From: Peromyscus leucopus | Lineage: Eukaryota; Chordata; Mammalia; Rodentia; Cricetidae | Direction of reading: 5' to 3' | DNA length: 64,000 bases | Assembly (NCBI RefSeq): GCF_004664715.2 | Contig: NC_051075.1 | Location: 90,185,709-90,249,708 of the forward strand | In this document: positions 1 through 11,039 of the stretch, in pieces | How positions within the stretch are numbered: the first letter of the stretch is position 1 | Layout: the number at the start of each line of letters is the position of its first letter | Program-made: the position numbers and the translations under genes | The notes under the pieces: generated by a model | Told to the model about the DNA's origin: nothing | The model's database searches: none | What the model saw: the letters and a program-made list of their open reading frames with translations, nothing else

Positions 1-227
1 TACTTCTCCATTACTCATGGGTCATTGACGAGAGAGGTCTCTGTCATCAGAAGATGGGGACGTTTGGCTAATGGAGAATTTTTTTGGAGAGTATTCTTTG
101 GGGGAATAAAGCAGTGTTGTATTTCATTATGAATGGTGAATTGTGAAAGGGGATACTCTTCTTCCATATAAGTGAAAGCAAGAATCTCAGCTGTGTTCAG
201 AGGTGGCATTTAAGAGACATCTTTGAA

Positions 228-432
228 GGGCTAGAGAGATGGCTCAGTGGTTAAGAGCACACACTGCTTCTGCAGAGGACCTAGGTTTGTTTCAAGCATT
301 CACACTAGGCAGCTCACAACCACCTAGTACTCTAGCTCCAGGGATGCAACATCCTTTTCTGAGATCCTCAGGCATGGTATTAACATGCACATACCATACA
401 GACTCTACTTTCATTTATTTATTTTTAAATCT
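228..432 (+). repeat. B2 SINE
   Basis: The copy opens with the tRNA-derived B2 head (ggctagagagatggctcagt), followed by 'ttaagagcac', a degenerate 'cagctcacaac' middle and an A/T-rich tail ending near 'tttttaaatctt'. It is moderately diverged. A short open frame over this element is a by-product of the repeat, not a gene. Confidence 0.9.
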
Positions 433-1968
433 TTGATTGACAGAGGTTGTGATAACCCCTTTGCTCCAGAGGTTGTAGCCAGGGTGCAGTGATAGAGTGT
501 GCTATCATCATGTCATTTTCTTACACTGAAGCCACTGTTCAAGGCTCCACTCCCATGGCCCTGTTTATAAAACCATGGAGCCTACAAAAAGAAAAATCCA
601 CCTTCAAGTTCATCTTTCCATAAGAAGGACAAAGACTTAGTGACCCACAAATTTCTTCCTCCACAGACTGTATTTCTCTGCTCAAGAGTAGCCCTGGCAT
701 AGGTGGAGCAGGTGGGCAGTGACAGACCCCAATTTGTCTGTCTTTATCCATAAATATCAACATTAAAATGAAAATCCTCTTGAGAGTCTTGACTTGAAAC
801 ATCACCTTGAACTCAGCATTGAATGGAATCAATTATGAAGGAATCATTACAAATGTATGGAGAAAACTGTGATTATCACACAGTGAGCAAGTAGAGGATG
901 CAATCATAGACTTCTTTATTGTGTTCGCTATGTCTCAGACTCTGTGCTTAGCGCACAGATAAGAGATAAAAGATGGTAAGTTTTTATGTTTTAGAAGTCG
1001 TTTAGATAAAGATTCAAGCAGACAAGTGAGTGAATTGCAACTGAAAAAGACAGGATTTAAATCGGATACCTGTGGGTATGGAAATAAGTGGGTAATAGAA
1101 GCTAGTTAGGTCCAGGGAAAACCTCTAAAAAGTATTCACAGGCAAGCTGTGATTTACTCTAGACCACACCTAGTCTCAAATCGTGTATGGTTTTGAAAGC
1201 AATTCATAGTAATTAGATGTGTGTGTGTGTGTGCACGCACATGTGTGTATGTACTGAGTATTAAAAAGGCTTGACTCCTATAAAAGTTACCAGACTAGTA
1301 GTATAGTCTGGAAGGTCCTTGAACATCTGCTCAGCTGAAATCCCTCCTTACCCCTCACCAGGAAGCCCTGCCTCCCCAGCATGCCTTCACCCCACTACAG
1401 GCAGCTCAGCCCAAAACATGGCTGTGCAAACCCCCGAAATGAGTGCTATCGCCTGCTTTGTTGCTTCCTCCCATGACTGTGTCAGTGTTGAGGATAGACC
1501 ATGAGCTTCAGAGCCTGACTCTGGAGCAGATGCATCTTCTCTTCCTAAATACATCTAATCAGAAGGAAAGCCCGCGGGACATAGAGCTGCAGTCTGCTTA
1601 GTTGGCTCACTAGAGCCAATCCCTTCACTTCCAGGTGCAATCTCCAACACGTTAGATGTGTATCACCCTGGCTCTGCTGCCTTAACTTTACTGTCAGTGA
1701 ATGCTCTGGAAGTAGAAACACGTGATTCTAAATATTAAATTTGAGTAATGTTGTATTGGCAACGCTGTTGGTCACATTGTCCATCCACCGATGTGGTTTT
1801 GGCAACTGTTGACATTTATGTCTGTCAGTCAAATTTTACTATATTCCTTACGTGGGAGATAGGGAGACTTATTTATGTCTCATTAAGGCATGAGTGACAT
1901 ATATATTTTTGCAATTACAAATAATGTAGTAAATATCTTTCTAAATATTTTTTTAATTTTTCATTAAT
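433..1968. other. No recognisable gene or repeat
   Basis: I see unique AT-rich sequence here. The only structure is a short GT/GC alternating run at about 1217-1253. Short open frames (for example 1319-1504) lack coding character. Confidence 0.5.
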
Positions 1969-2025
1969 ACACACACACACACACACACACACGCACGTGC
2001 ACGTGCATGTGCACATGTGTACATG
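1969..2025. repeat. (CA)n passing into alternating Pu/Py tract
   Basis: A (CA)n run of about 23 bp continues into an almost perfectly alternating purine-pyrimidine stretch containing cacgtgcacgtgcatgtgca. It sits at the tail end of a minus-strand B3 SINE, the usual seed for microsatellites in this window. Confidence 0.9.
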
Positions 2026-2030
2026 GGTAC

Positions 2031-2544
2031 AGTGCCTGGGAAGCCCAGAATCAAGCATTGGACCCCCCTAGAGGCGTGTAATGAATCTTTTTCTGTACCA
2101 CCAGCTCCCAAATAACAACATGGAGACTTCTTATTAATTATGAAAGCTTGGCCTTACCTTAGGCTTGTCCCAGTGGCTCTTATAACTTAAATTAACCCAT
2201 TTATTTTAATCTACATGCTGCTAAATGTCTCGTTGCTTTTACCTCTCCTCCCACTTGTCCTATTTCCTCTGTGTCCAGTTGGTGACTCTCCCTCCTCCTC
2301 CTTCTCCCTCAAGTCCTCTCTGTCCCAAGTTCTGCCTAACCTCTTTCTGCCTAGCTACTAGCCATTTAGCTCTTTATTAAACCAATCTCAGTGGCACATC
2401 TTCACACAGCATAAAGGAATATTTCTCAACAGAGCTGGAATTACAGGCAGTTACAAGCCACTTTATGTGGATTCTTGGAAGCAAATTTTGGTCCTCTGAA
2501 AGAGCAGTGAGTGCTTTTAACTGGTGAGCCATCTCTCCAGACCC
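2031..2544 (-). repeat. B3 SINE split by an LTR
   Basis: The reverse complement of a B3/B2-type SINE is present in two pieces, 2031-2076 and 2432-2544. The second piece ends with the antisense SINE head 'gagccatctctccag'. The pieces are continuous once the intervening LTR (2077-2431) is removed, so the SINE is older than the LTR. Confidence 0.8.
2077..2431 (-). repeat. Solo LTR, RMER/ERVK-like, inserted in B3
   Basis: This is a 355-bp element with TG...CA ends. It belongs to the family also seen at 4970-5322, 48885-49388 and 60807-61173. The shared core reads 'cccaaataacaacatggaga' followed by ttattaatta. Flanking hexamers gaggcg (2071-2076) and gagctg (2432-2437) are a plausible decayed 6-bp target duplication. 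Sense orientation is inferred from the polypurine tract beside the related LTR at 5517-5897. No internal region remains. The exact RepBase name is not assigned. Confidence 0.75.
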
Positions 2545-3092
2545 TGGACTTTATTCTATATGCAATGTGGCAGGTGTGCACATGAGTTTCTTTGTGTCAC
2601 ACACTTGGAGGCAGAAGGGTTGATCTAAAGGGTAGTGACTTTAAATCTTTTTTTAATCTGCTCACAGTGCTACATGGAGGTGCCCACCCATAACAGAGCT
2701 GTAGTCTAGGTTATTTCATTGTTTTCATTTTGGAGATTATGAGAGAACATGAGTTATATTTACTGAAACACTCATCCTAGTCCAATGGTTTGTGCATCTT
2801 TTCCTAGGTGTCTTGTTCTTTTGGCTTTCCCCACAAGGCTTAGTTCTGAAATCCTCTCACTTGTCTATTGATTTGCTTCAAGGTCCTTCATTAGCAGGTC
2901 CCAACTCTGTTTGTTACATGGGGTGTGTTGTGTTCTGCTCTTTTATGGCACAAATAGTTCATGTTTGACGTGGTGGGTTTTTTACCCTTTCTACATAAGC
3001 TTTCCTCTTTCCCTGTTTTATCTGAGTTTCTGATCTCATTGTTTCATATATGTTAATCTATTCTATATTTTGAATAAACTTTTAAAGTTGTA
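2545..3092. other. No recognisable gene or repeat
   Basis: This is unique AT-rich DNA between two SINEs. I see nothing in it. Confidence 0.5.
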
Positions 3093-3411
3093 GGCTGGGG
3101 AGATGGTTCAGTGGCTAAGACGCTTACTGTGCAAGCATGAGGAACTAAGGACGAGATTTCCAGAGCACACATAAAATGCCAGGCGTGTTGACACAAATCT
3201 AAAGCCCCAGCACTCGGGAGGCAGAAACAGAAGGATCCCTGGTGCTCTCTGCCATGAGCCTAACTAATCAATAAGCTTTGGATTCCATGGGAGATCCTGT
3301 CTCAAACAATACAGTTGAGGGTAATGGAGGGAAAAACCTGACTTCAACCTCTGGGCTTTACCCCATGCCTGTTTGTATGCGTGTGCACAAACACACAAAC
3401 ATACACACACT
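3093..3411 (+). repeat. B4 SINE (ID-like head fused to B1-like body)
   Basis: The element starts 'ggctggggagatggttcagt', continues with 'gcaagcatgaggaact', then a B1-like part ('cccagcactcgggaggcag', 'gatcctgtctcaaa'), and ends in a CA-rich tail. The head-to-body order is diagnostic of B4/RSINE1-type elements. Confidence 0.85.
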
Positions 3412-4007
3412 TTTTAAAAAAGCTTTATTCATGTTTATAATTTGATATGCCAAAGATGTTTTTATGTGCATGTTTTGAGACTAAAATCTGATTTTTAATC
3501 TCTCCATGGGGAAAGCTGGTTACACCAACCCTATTACATGCATGTTCTCCATGATTCTACGCTGCTAACCTGTGTGCAATAACCAGTGTGTGGGAGGCTC
3601 AGGCTCAGTGCAGTTCTGTTTATTCTCAAACTTTTCAGATACTCTACAGTTCCAGTTTCCTGACTTTTTAATCCTTCAGTATTTGATAAAAGCAGCAGTG
3701 TTCTTTTTTATATATGAAAGTCTGGTTATATACTATGGATTACCAATGTTGGCTTTTAAATATTAAGTTTAAGATACTTTTTATTTGAAGATTGAGATTC
3801 CTTACTTATAAAATAATATTGTCAATTCATGCATACATTACTTTAGTGCTATCAAAAAAACCTTTATATTTTACTGTGAGACATTATCTGCTTATTTCAG
3901 TAGGTTTTTATTCTAGGTGTAATATTATTGAAATGTATTTTTTTTTTTTGTGAGTAGATTTTTTTCCCTGTTGCTTTTCCTAATCAAATGATTAAGAATT
4001 TAAAAAT
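3412..4007. other. AT-rich spacer, nothing recognised
   Basis: The sequence is strongly AT-rich with short homopolymers. An open frame at 3572-3766 is short and hydrophobic and has no supporting signal. Confidence 0.5.
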
Positions 4008-4558
4008 GGAGTGAGCAGATGGCCCAGTAGGGAAAAACGTTTCCCATCCACACATGAGGACCTTAGTTCAGATCCCCCAGCACGCACAGAGAAGTTCGGA
4101 GTGATTGACACATGACTATAATCCCTACCGTGGGGAACAGAGGCAGGAGGATTGGTAGAGTTCAGTGGTCAGCCAGTCTAGCCAAATTGATAGGTTTCAG
4201 GTTCAATGGGTGATCCTGTCTCAAAAAATAAGGTGGATTGGGACTGTAGAGAGATGACTTGGTGGTTAAGAGACAGGTTGTCCTTCAGAAGACCCAAGTT
4301 TAGTTCCCAACACCCACAACGGCAGCTCACAAATGTGTGAAACCCCAGTTCCAGGGGATCCACTGCCCTCTTCTGGTCTCTGTAGGCACTGCACACATAT
4401 GGTATACTTGAACACATGTAGGCAAAATACTCATAGACATAAAATAAAAATTAAAAAATAATTATACATAAGGTGGAGAGTGATAGCAGATGACCTTTGT
4501 CAACCTATAGACTCCACATGTACCCCTCTCCTCACACACATGCACCGCACATGTGTGG
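4008..4558 (+). repeat. B4 SINE interrupted by a B2
   Basis: The ID-like head and B1-like body lie at 4008-4237 and end '...gtctcaaaaaataaggtgga'. The 3' part resumes at 4468 with 'ataaggtggagagtgatagc' and runs into the CA tail. The gap is filled exactly by a B2. Confidence 0.85.
4238..4467 (+). repeat. B2 SINE inserted in B4, 10-bp target duplication
   Basis: The B2 head (gactgtagagagatgac) and body ('ccagttccaggggatcc', 'ccctcttctggtctc') end in an A-rich tail 'aaaataaaaattaaaaaata'. The decamer ataaggtgga occurs at 4228-4237 and again at 4468-4477, a clean target-site duplication that dates this B2 after the B4. Confidence 0.9.
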
Positions 4559-4592
<34 letters not shown>

Positions 4593-4613
4593 GCAAACAC
4601 ACACACACACCAC
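4559..4613. repeat. (CA)n microsatellite
   Basis: An imperfect CA run with 'aaac' and 'gcaaac' interruptions forms the expanded tail of the B4 element. Confidence 0.95.
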
Positions 4614-4969
4614 AGGGAGACAGACACAACCACAGTTTAATGATATAAATAAATGAAATACAGAAATATTATTGAGCTTTTTATGGTGATATTACAAAAT
4701 TACTGTAATAAATATTACTGCTCATTTTAATAGCTTAACAGTTATTTTGAACTTCTCACAGAGCTAGTATTATTTAGTAGTTATCAAATTTCGCAACTAG
4801 ACTGTAAGTAAAACTATGTGACTTTTCTCATCTTACTTTTTTTCTCATCTTATTACTTTAGTAAGAGCTTTAGGATATATTCAATTTCTACATTTTAGAA
4901 ACTATAACAAGAATAGCTGTGTTGTTCATGATTTAAAGTGTAATAATTTACACATGATATGCTGTAGGA

Positions 4970-5322
4970 TGTTGTGAAATAATACTTTTGTACACTGTGA
5001 AGATGTGACTTTTGAAGGCTTAGTAAAGAGCTAAATAGCTCATAGTCAGAGGCAGGAGGTATATGCAGGACTTCTAGGCACAGAGAGGGCTCAGGAAGAA
5101 GAGAGACAGAGAAGCCAGCCAGACACAGAACAAATCAGACACACAGAATAGGATAGAGGTAAAAGCCACATGGTAGAACATAGATTAATAAAAATACTGG
5201 TTAATTTAAGTTAAAAGAGCTAGTTAGTAACAAGCCTAAGCTATAGGCTGAGCTTTCATAATTAATAAGAAGTCTCCATGTCATTATTTGGGAGTTTGTG
5301 GGACAGAGAATAACTCATTACA
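4970..5322 (+). repeat. Solo LTR, RMER/ERVK-like
   Basis: This 353-bp element runs from tgttgtgaaataatac to 'aactcattaca'. Flanking hexamers gtagga (4964-4969) and gtagaa (5323-5328) match at 5 of 6 positions, as expected for an ERVK-type 6-bp duplication. The core 'ataagaagtctccatgtc' is the reverse complement of the core at 2077-2431, so the two copies are in opposite orientation. Confidence 0.8.
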
Positions 5323-5516
5323 GTAGAATTCTAATAAACACATTTTTATCACATTAAAGAAAAAGTTTTAAAATTTTTAGTTTATTACTATATCTTTGAT
5401 TTGCTTTGGTTTTCTATTTGTTTACTAAAATTACCAGCAGAAACTTAACATTTTTAATCTAATTTTTATCCTATAGTTGAAAGTTTCTCTAGTCTTACCC
5501 GGCCCCACAGTCAGGA

Positions 5517-5897
5517 TGAATCTCTCCCACCCACGTCCCGCAGCCCAGAGCCGCTTGTAAAATAATTACTTGGAGGCTTATATTAATTACTAATTTTATG
5601 GCCTATTGAAGGCTTCTTGCTAGCTAGCTCTTATAACTTAACTCAGTCCATTTCTATTAATCTATATGTCACCATGTGTTCTGTGGAGTTAGTTACCTGT
5701 GTGCCATTACTTGCTGCTCCCTGGACAGGATGGTGTCTCCCCCGATTCTGCCTTTCTCTTTCCTGTCTCTCTCCTTAGATTTCCTGCCTGCCTCTAAGCT
5801 GCCTTGCCATAGGTCAAGGCAGCTTATTTATTAACCAAAATTAAATTTATTAACAACATATATTCATTCACAGCATACAGAAAGACATCTCCCAGCA
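5517..5897 (-). repeat. 3' LTR of a minus-strand RMER/ERVK-like element
   Basis: The element is related to the other RMER-like LTRs through the 'ttatattaattac' and 'cttataacttaa' blocks. Read on the minus strand it begins tgctgggagatgtctttctg and contains 'taataaa'. Directly upstream on that strand lies a polypurine run, acaaaaaaggggaag, in the position a retroviral polypurine tract takes before a 3' LTR. The + strand left end is less certain (about 15 bp). Confidence 0.7.
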
Positions 5898-6830
5898 CTT
5901 CCCCTTTTTTGTCTAATCAAAAGGAAGGTTTTAACCTCAACATAGTAAAATTACATATAATAGAAGAGTTATCAAGCAAGAATTACAGTTATAATATCTA
6001 ATCTATTTGTATTTGGCAAAATTAAAGAAAATATTCTATATATCCTATATTTGTGAGTCTAATTTTATCCATGACTAAGGACAACTACAATTATAACTAT
6101 CTGGTCTTTTATCATGACTAAGGATAACTACAATTATAACTATCTGGTCTTCAACTACATCAAGGATATTCCTACATTTTATACACTATTTAAATGCAGG
6201 GATATTAATGATTATATTTTCATCTATAATTTCAACCCATACCTTGATATCCATCATGTGTACTTTCCCTATTATTTGTTGTAATAATTGATTTCTTGAT
6301 ATTCACACAAGAGTTATGTCTTAGTATTTAAAAATATATGACTTACTAAGATCTATCATCCCATATTATCACAAATGAAAATGATCTACAATATCTGACA
6401 TTGATTATCTCTGAGCTCTGCAGACTGGCAGCCTGAGGTCAAGATGCTGACAGGAACCTGCATCCTCTGCAGATGCTAGCAGAGGATCCTTTGCCTCTTA
6501 AAGGTTCTAGTAGCTGCTTGAGATGTGTCAACATAACTCTACACTTGTTTTCATTATGTCAGGTCTGCATATGTCTGTATCTCCACATTCTTCTTTTTGA
6601 TAACAACAAGATTAGGACTCTTCTCTGACTTAATAAATCATACCTGCAAAGACCAAGTTTCCACAGGTAGCCACATCCCAAGGTCTTTGTGCTCAGAACT
6701 TCACAAAAGCATCTGGGCAGACTAGCTCATCCACAGCAAAGATTTCCTTAGCATCAATACCCCAAACTAGAATACCCTGTCCAAACATCATTAACAGGAT
6801 GACAAAAAAAGTTAATCATAATTTTATTAT
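5898..6830 (-). mobile_element. Non-coding internal region of the LTR element
   Basis: This AT-rich segment abuts the LTR and matches, in my memory, the internal part of an abundant non-autonomous rodent LTR element (for example cagttataatatctaatc and 'tttgtatttggcaaaatt'). No gag, pol or env reading frame is visible. A polypurine tract sits at 5898-5912 next to the LTR. No 5' LTR was found, so the element is truncated; the far boundary near 6830 is a guess. Confidence 0.55.
6070..6155. repeat. 43-bp tandem duplication inside the LTR element
   Basis: Two nearly identical 43-bp units (6070-6112, 6113-6155) share 'catgactaagga', then 'aactacaattataactatct' and 'ggtctt'. They lie within the internal region of the LTR element. 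Confidence 0.9.
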
Positions 6831-7374
6831 AATTTTTACTCTCATCAATTATACAGGCTATTGTCTGACTGATGATATTCTCAATATCCTTGGAAATTAA
6901 TTTTAATATCATTAAAATTAATCTTCTATCTCATGCTAATTTGTAATCATCATTAGGCATAGTTTTAATAAACTGGATAATTTTCACACTTAATTACCAT
7001 TGTTGCATTTTAATCTGTGAATTGTCTTTTTCTCAGTTTTTAATATCTAATTTTTCTTTGTGTCTAATTTTTCTTTTAATTGTTTTATATTTAATTCTGT
7101 AATGCACGTGAACTTTGTGGAATATGTATGAAGATAAAATAAATATTACAGACACATAATGTATTGTTGAACACTATTCACCTGCTCATGAGTCTTCTTA
7201 GGAAAATGAGTTCTTTCCTGGTCATTAATTCTTCCATATCAGGTTATATTGGTTTATTGGTGTCTCACTTCTCTTCTCCCCTATTATTTTTTCCATGACC
7301 ATACTGTTTCAGGTTTGATACATTTTTAATATTTTTATAGATCACCTGAATTTTCCTTTTAAAAAGTCAAAGAT
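6831..7374. other. AT-rich spacer, nothing recognised
   Basis: The stretch consists of AT-rich, T-run-containing sequence. It may be further decayed internal LTR-element DNA, but I cannot support that. Confidence 0.4.
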
Positions 7375-7480
7375 GGGCACTAGAGAGATGGCCCAGCAAT
7401 TAAAAGTATTTGTTGCTCTTACAGAGGGGCCGGAATTTGATCCCCAGTACCCATGTCAGGAGGCTCTCAAATATCTGTAA
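7375..7480 (+). repeat. Truncated B2 SINE
   Basis: The head (gggcactagagagatggccc) and the first half of the body ('gctcttacagagg', 'gatccccagtaccc') are present, then similarity stops after 'ctgtaat'. Confidence 0.85.
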
Positions 7481-8825
7481 TTTTGCCCTGAGTGAATGAA
7501 AAGTTTCCAGAACACAGAATTTACTTCAGACAGGTTTGAAAGAACAGCAAGCTGTCTTCTGGATGAGGAGGGAGTGTGGAGGTTTGAGGAAGGAGGAAGC
7601 AAAGGTTTCAAAGACTATGACATGGAACGGGACTTGTGTGCTTTATGTTTGAAGATTAGCTTGTAGAAGACAAAAGAGTCAGAAAACTGCAGTAACTTGG
7701 GATGAAACCATCACAGGTACACTGAGCATCACTGGTGGGTTGTGAAAAGTGGGGGGAACTGATCATACCTGTGCTTTAGAAAGATTCTGTGGAAAGGAGA
7801 TGTAATAGAAGGATGAGTAAGGCATCAAAAAGAACCAAAAGGGTCCATTAACAGTAAATATGTGTTGAATGAACAAATGAATGAGTGAACAGTGAATGGG
7901 CCAGATTAAAAGCAACATAGTAATGAAGACCTTGGAAGTGACTCATTCAGTTGGATAGTTGACGTGGAAGACAGATATCAATGGGGAACATCTACTCTGA
8001 ATTATTCATTCAAAACATCAACTATTTAAATCTGATCTTTTATTTTTCAAAGCTAATTATTGGTAATATGTAGGTAATAACTTTTTATTTCATTTATTTA
8101 TTCACTGGATAGTTGTTATCTTTGTTCTTTTGTTAATGCTTGGAACTTCCCAGTGATTCTGTTTTACTTTGTTAGGTAGCTATAAAATTATGAATCTGGA
8201 AGAATAATAACAATTTTGTACCTCAACTTCTAATATTTATGTTATTTATTTACATGTTTCAATATCCATTGGCCAGAACATCTAGAGATAAGTTAAAATG
8301 ATAGCAAGGACTTCCTGTTTTGTGCTTGATGATAGAGTTGGGCTAATATCTCCATCATAAATAAATGATTTTAGTAACACTAAATTAAACAAGATACAGT
8401 TCACTTATAGTTTACAGTGGTTTCTAAGAATCATTAGGAACTTTTAGCAAATAACCTTTAGTTCTTATTAAAGTCCTGTGCAAATTATCTGACTAATAGA
8501 TGTGTGATCAATTGATGTGTCATATCTCATTAGTCATTCCATGATTTTGAGTCATCTGTGGGATTAAAATCATTTTGGATAGGATATGTTATTCTTCTTA
8601 AATAATACTTAATTTTGCCATATTTTATGCAGTATCTAAAAATATTTATGCCACAAATAAGCTTCATATTTTATTACTTATTAAAATATTTAATTTTATC
8701 TTATATTTAAAGACAACCCTGAGGTGCTATAAAATCTATGTAAAATATTTAGTTATAGCAGTCAATCCATACTTAATGAGTCAAAACATGAACATATTTC
8801 AGACTGTCGTCAGGAATGATGGTTG
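7481..8825. other. Unique sequence
   Basis: No gene was found. The phrase 'tgttgaatgaacaaatgaat' near 7866 resembles the 3' end of an ancient MIR/L2 element, but is too short to call. The rest is AT-rich unique DNA. Confidence 0.5.
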
Positions 8826-8900
8826 TTAAGCTGTGTGACTATGGGGGACATTATCTTACTGAGGTTCATTTGTATTTAAAAGTGGAGGTGGGATGACTGA
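8826..8900 (+). repeat. MIR SINE fragment (probable)
   Basis: The series 'agctgtgtgactatggggga', 'ttatcttactgaggttcatt' and 'gtatttaaaagtggaggtg' follows the MIR core order (ctgtgtgacc, ttacttaacctct, tcagttt, gtaaaatggg) with heavy divergence. Confidence 0.55.
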
Positions 8901-10000
8901 ACTCCAATGTAACTCCAGCTCTAGGACCCTGCCAGTTTGTATAGAGACATCAGCTTTATTCTACAAGCAAAAGTACATAAATTTAAGAGCAATATTCCTT
9001 GTAAGGAATGACCAGGTGACTGTATCCTTATGGTCTTGGAAGATTGAGGCTGGACTGTGAAAACAGCAACTAAACTTGCCCATGAGAGGTCACAGGACTG
9101 TGCAGCCTATCTACTTGGTCCCATGATCAGCTGAGCTGATGAGCATGAGGCATGTAGTGAGTGGCAGAGTTTTGGTTGGATCCCAGGACCTCTGATACTT
9201 CAACTATCTTCTTTGTGGAGCACATTGCCTTTTATTAAATCTAGAATTCACCCTTGTTGCTTCTTATATGTTCAGTCAGAATTCTAGCTATTTACCTTAT
9301 GAGATTCAGTGGTCCCTTATTCCCTTGGGGTTCAGCCTTGGAATGGTTCCTTTATAGTTTTTAATAGTTTCAATGACTCTATTCATGTGCATGCTCAATA
9401 GTTTCTGGAAAATTCCATCTAACATCTATCCCTTCTTCTCCCCATTCTCTTCCAGATAGCAGCTCTGTGGATGAAAAGGTTTTTAATCATACTTTTTTTT
9501 TCTTCCCTCCCGACGGATCTTGTCTTTTGTACCTGTTTGTTTGTGACCTGTTAGCCTTGTTTTGGTTTCTCTGCTGAGTTGTGGAAAAATGCATGTCTTC
9601 CCGGCTTTCCATTCTTTGTCCTCTAAGTGTCCCCCAGTGTGTCGCATTTATGAAGGGGTTACACCTTGCCAGCTGCGCTTACTTAGCTTATATTTGCCAA
9701 CCCAGGGGTCTGCTACGGTCAAACATAGCATCTGTTCTCAAGTCTGGCTAAGTCCAGACCTTCCTGGCTGATTCATGGTCTCCCCTGCAACCTATGGAGT
9801 TTTCAGGGCAAAGAGTAATTGGAATATGACACATTCCCAGTGCTTTTGTTTAAATGCAGCTCATCTCAAAACCTGCCCCGCCCCCAAAACACAGCTTTGA
9901 CTTGGAGCTGACCCTGCTTAGCACTCATCATCCTAGGTGCTCCGTGTGTAGTGCAGTCGGCCTGTGCCCCCACCCCCAGTCTGCCACCTGTAGCTGTCCT
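8901..10000. other. Unique sequence upstream of the exon candidate
   Basis: No repeat was recognised. GC content rises from about 9430 onward, with several CpGs and short open frames (9562-9771, 9854-10054) that have no start context or similarity. It is probably intron flanking the candidate exon. Confidence 0.45.
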
Positions 10001-10044
10001 ATGCTAAACACTTGTTTGTTTTGTTTTCTTGTGATTCATTTAAG

Positions 10045-10109
10045 GCTCGAATAGTAAGTGGCAATGATTTGGATGCTTCCAAATTCTCCGCGCTCCAGGT
10101 GTTTGGTGG
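10045..10109 (+). CDS. Candidate 65-bp internal coding exon, gene unknown
   Basis: All the signals of an internal exon are seen together. Upstream there is a branch-point-like tgctaaac near 10003, then a T-rich tract (tttgttttgttttcttgtg) and an acceptor AG at 10043-10044 ('ttcatttaag'). Downstream there is a near-consensus donor 'gtaagt' at 10110-10115. The 65 bp between them are open in only one frame, which starts at the first base and contains [16 protein letters not shown]; the other two frames hit stops within 18 bases. The exon keeps three CpGs (two in 'ctccgcgctcc') in an otherwise CpG-poor window. Length 65 implies phase 0 in and phase 2 out. I do not recognise the protein. No partner exon was found in the window, so it could be a single exon inside long introns or a chance combination. 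Confidence 0.5.
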
Positions 10110-10267
10110 GTAAGTACGTCTGAATCTCTCTAATTCACTTCACATACCAGTAGTACTTGGCTGTCTTCCCAATATAGATTTTTGAAGGCAAGGTGTCTGC
10201 ATGATGATGTTGATATGGCCAGTCTCGTTTTGTTTTGTTTTTTAAACAGTAAAGTAGCTTTGCTTTT

Positions 10268-10435
10268 TTTTTTTTTTTTTGTTTGTTTGTTTTTCGAGAC
10301 AGGGTTTCTCTGTGTAGCTTTGCGCCTTTCCTGGAACTCACTTGGTAGACCAGGCTGGCCTCGAACTCACAGAGATCCGCCTGGCTCTGCCTCCCGAGTG
10401 CTGGGATTAAAGGCGTGCACCACCACTGCCCGGCT
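10268..10435 (-). repeat. Young B1 SINE with 14-bp target duplication
   Basis: This antisense B1 is nearly intact: poly(T), then ttcgagacagggtttctctg, 'gcgcctttcctggaactcac', 'cccgagtgctgggattaaag' and a final 'gcccggc'. The 14-mer gtagctttgctttt occurs at 10254-10267 and 10436-10449, a perfect target duplication. The retained CpGs and the phrase 'tttgcgcctttcctgg' suggest a recent cricetid-type subfamily. The open frame across it (10182-10439) is only antisense SINE. Confidence 0.95.
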
Positions 10436-10449
10436 GTAGCTTTGCTTTT

Positions 10450-11039
10450 TAACCATCAGCTACTTTTTAATAGTATTTTTCTTAACTTCTTAGCAATATA
10501 CTACAAGTTCATGGCAAAAAGTTCTCATCTAAATATATATGTGTAATTCCATGTGGACATATGCATGAAAGAGAAAATTGATATTACCACACCACTTTAG
10601 ATCCTAACAGTATCATTTCACTCATAAACACAGCCATGCCATCGGATATCAGAGCAGCTTTTTTTTTCTGCTTCTTTGCATGTTACCTATGCATGAATAT
10701 TTTTGCATATCATTAACTCAGTGGAGTAACCCTTAATTTTCATACAACATAGGCTGGCATGAATGGAGCTAGCAAGTGTTTAGCATTTAATCCTAAAAAT
10801 AGCAAATACCCAAATGAAAATTGTCCTTTTTGAAGCCCCAAATTTCACATAGGCATCCCTCTATGTTTGTGTCCCCTGCTCTTTTCCTGTGCATGTGTCT
10901 TTATATCTATCCCTGGAATGTCAGCACTTAGGTATTGCCATCCTTTCAGATTGTAACATAAGTCAGGTCCTTCTACATGGGAGTGAATCTGTACTAAGTA
11001 AATGTTGTCTTGCACTGAACTGTTAGAACTGCTTCATTT
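10450..11039. other. Unique AT-rich sequence
   Basis: I see no gene or repeat here. If 10045-10109 is an exon, this is the following intron. Confidence 0.5.

Noticed and set aside
10182..10439. 85-codon open frame on +
   Set aside because: It runs across an antisense B1 SINE; the translation is the usual antisense B1 peptide, not a gene.
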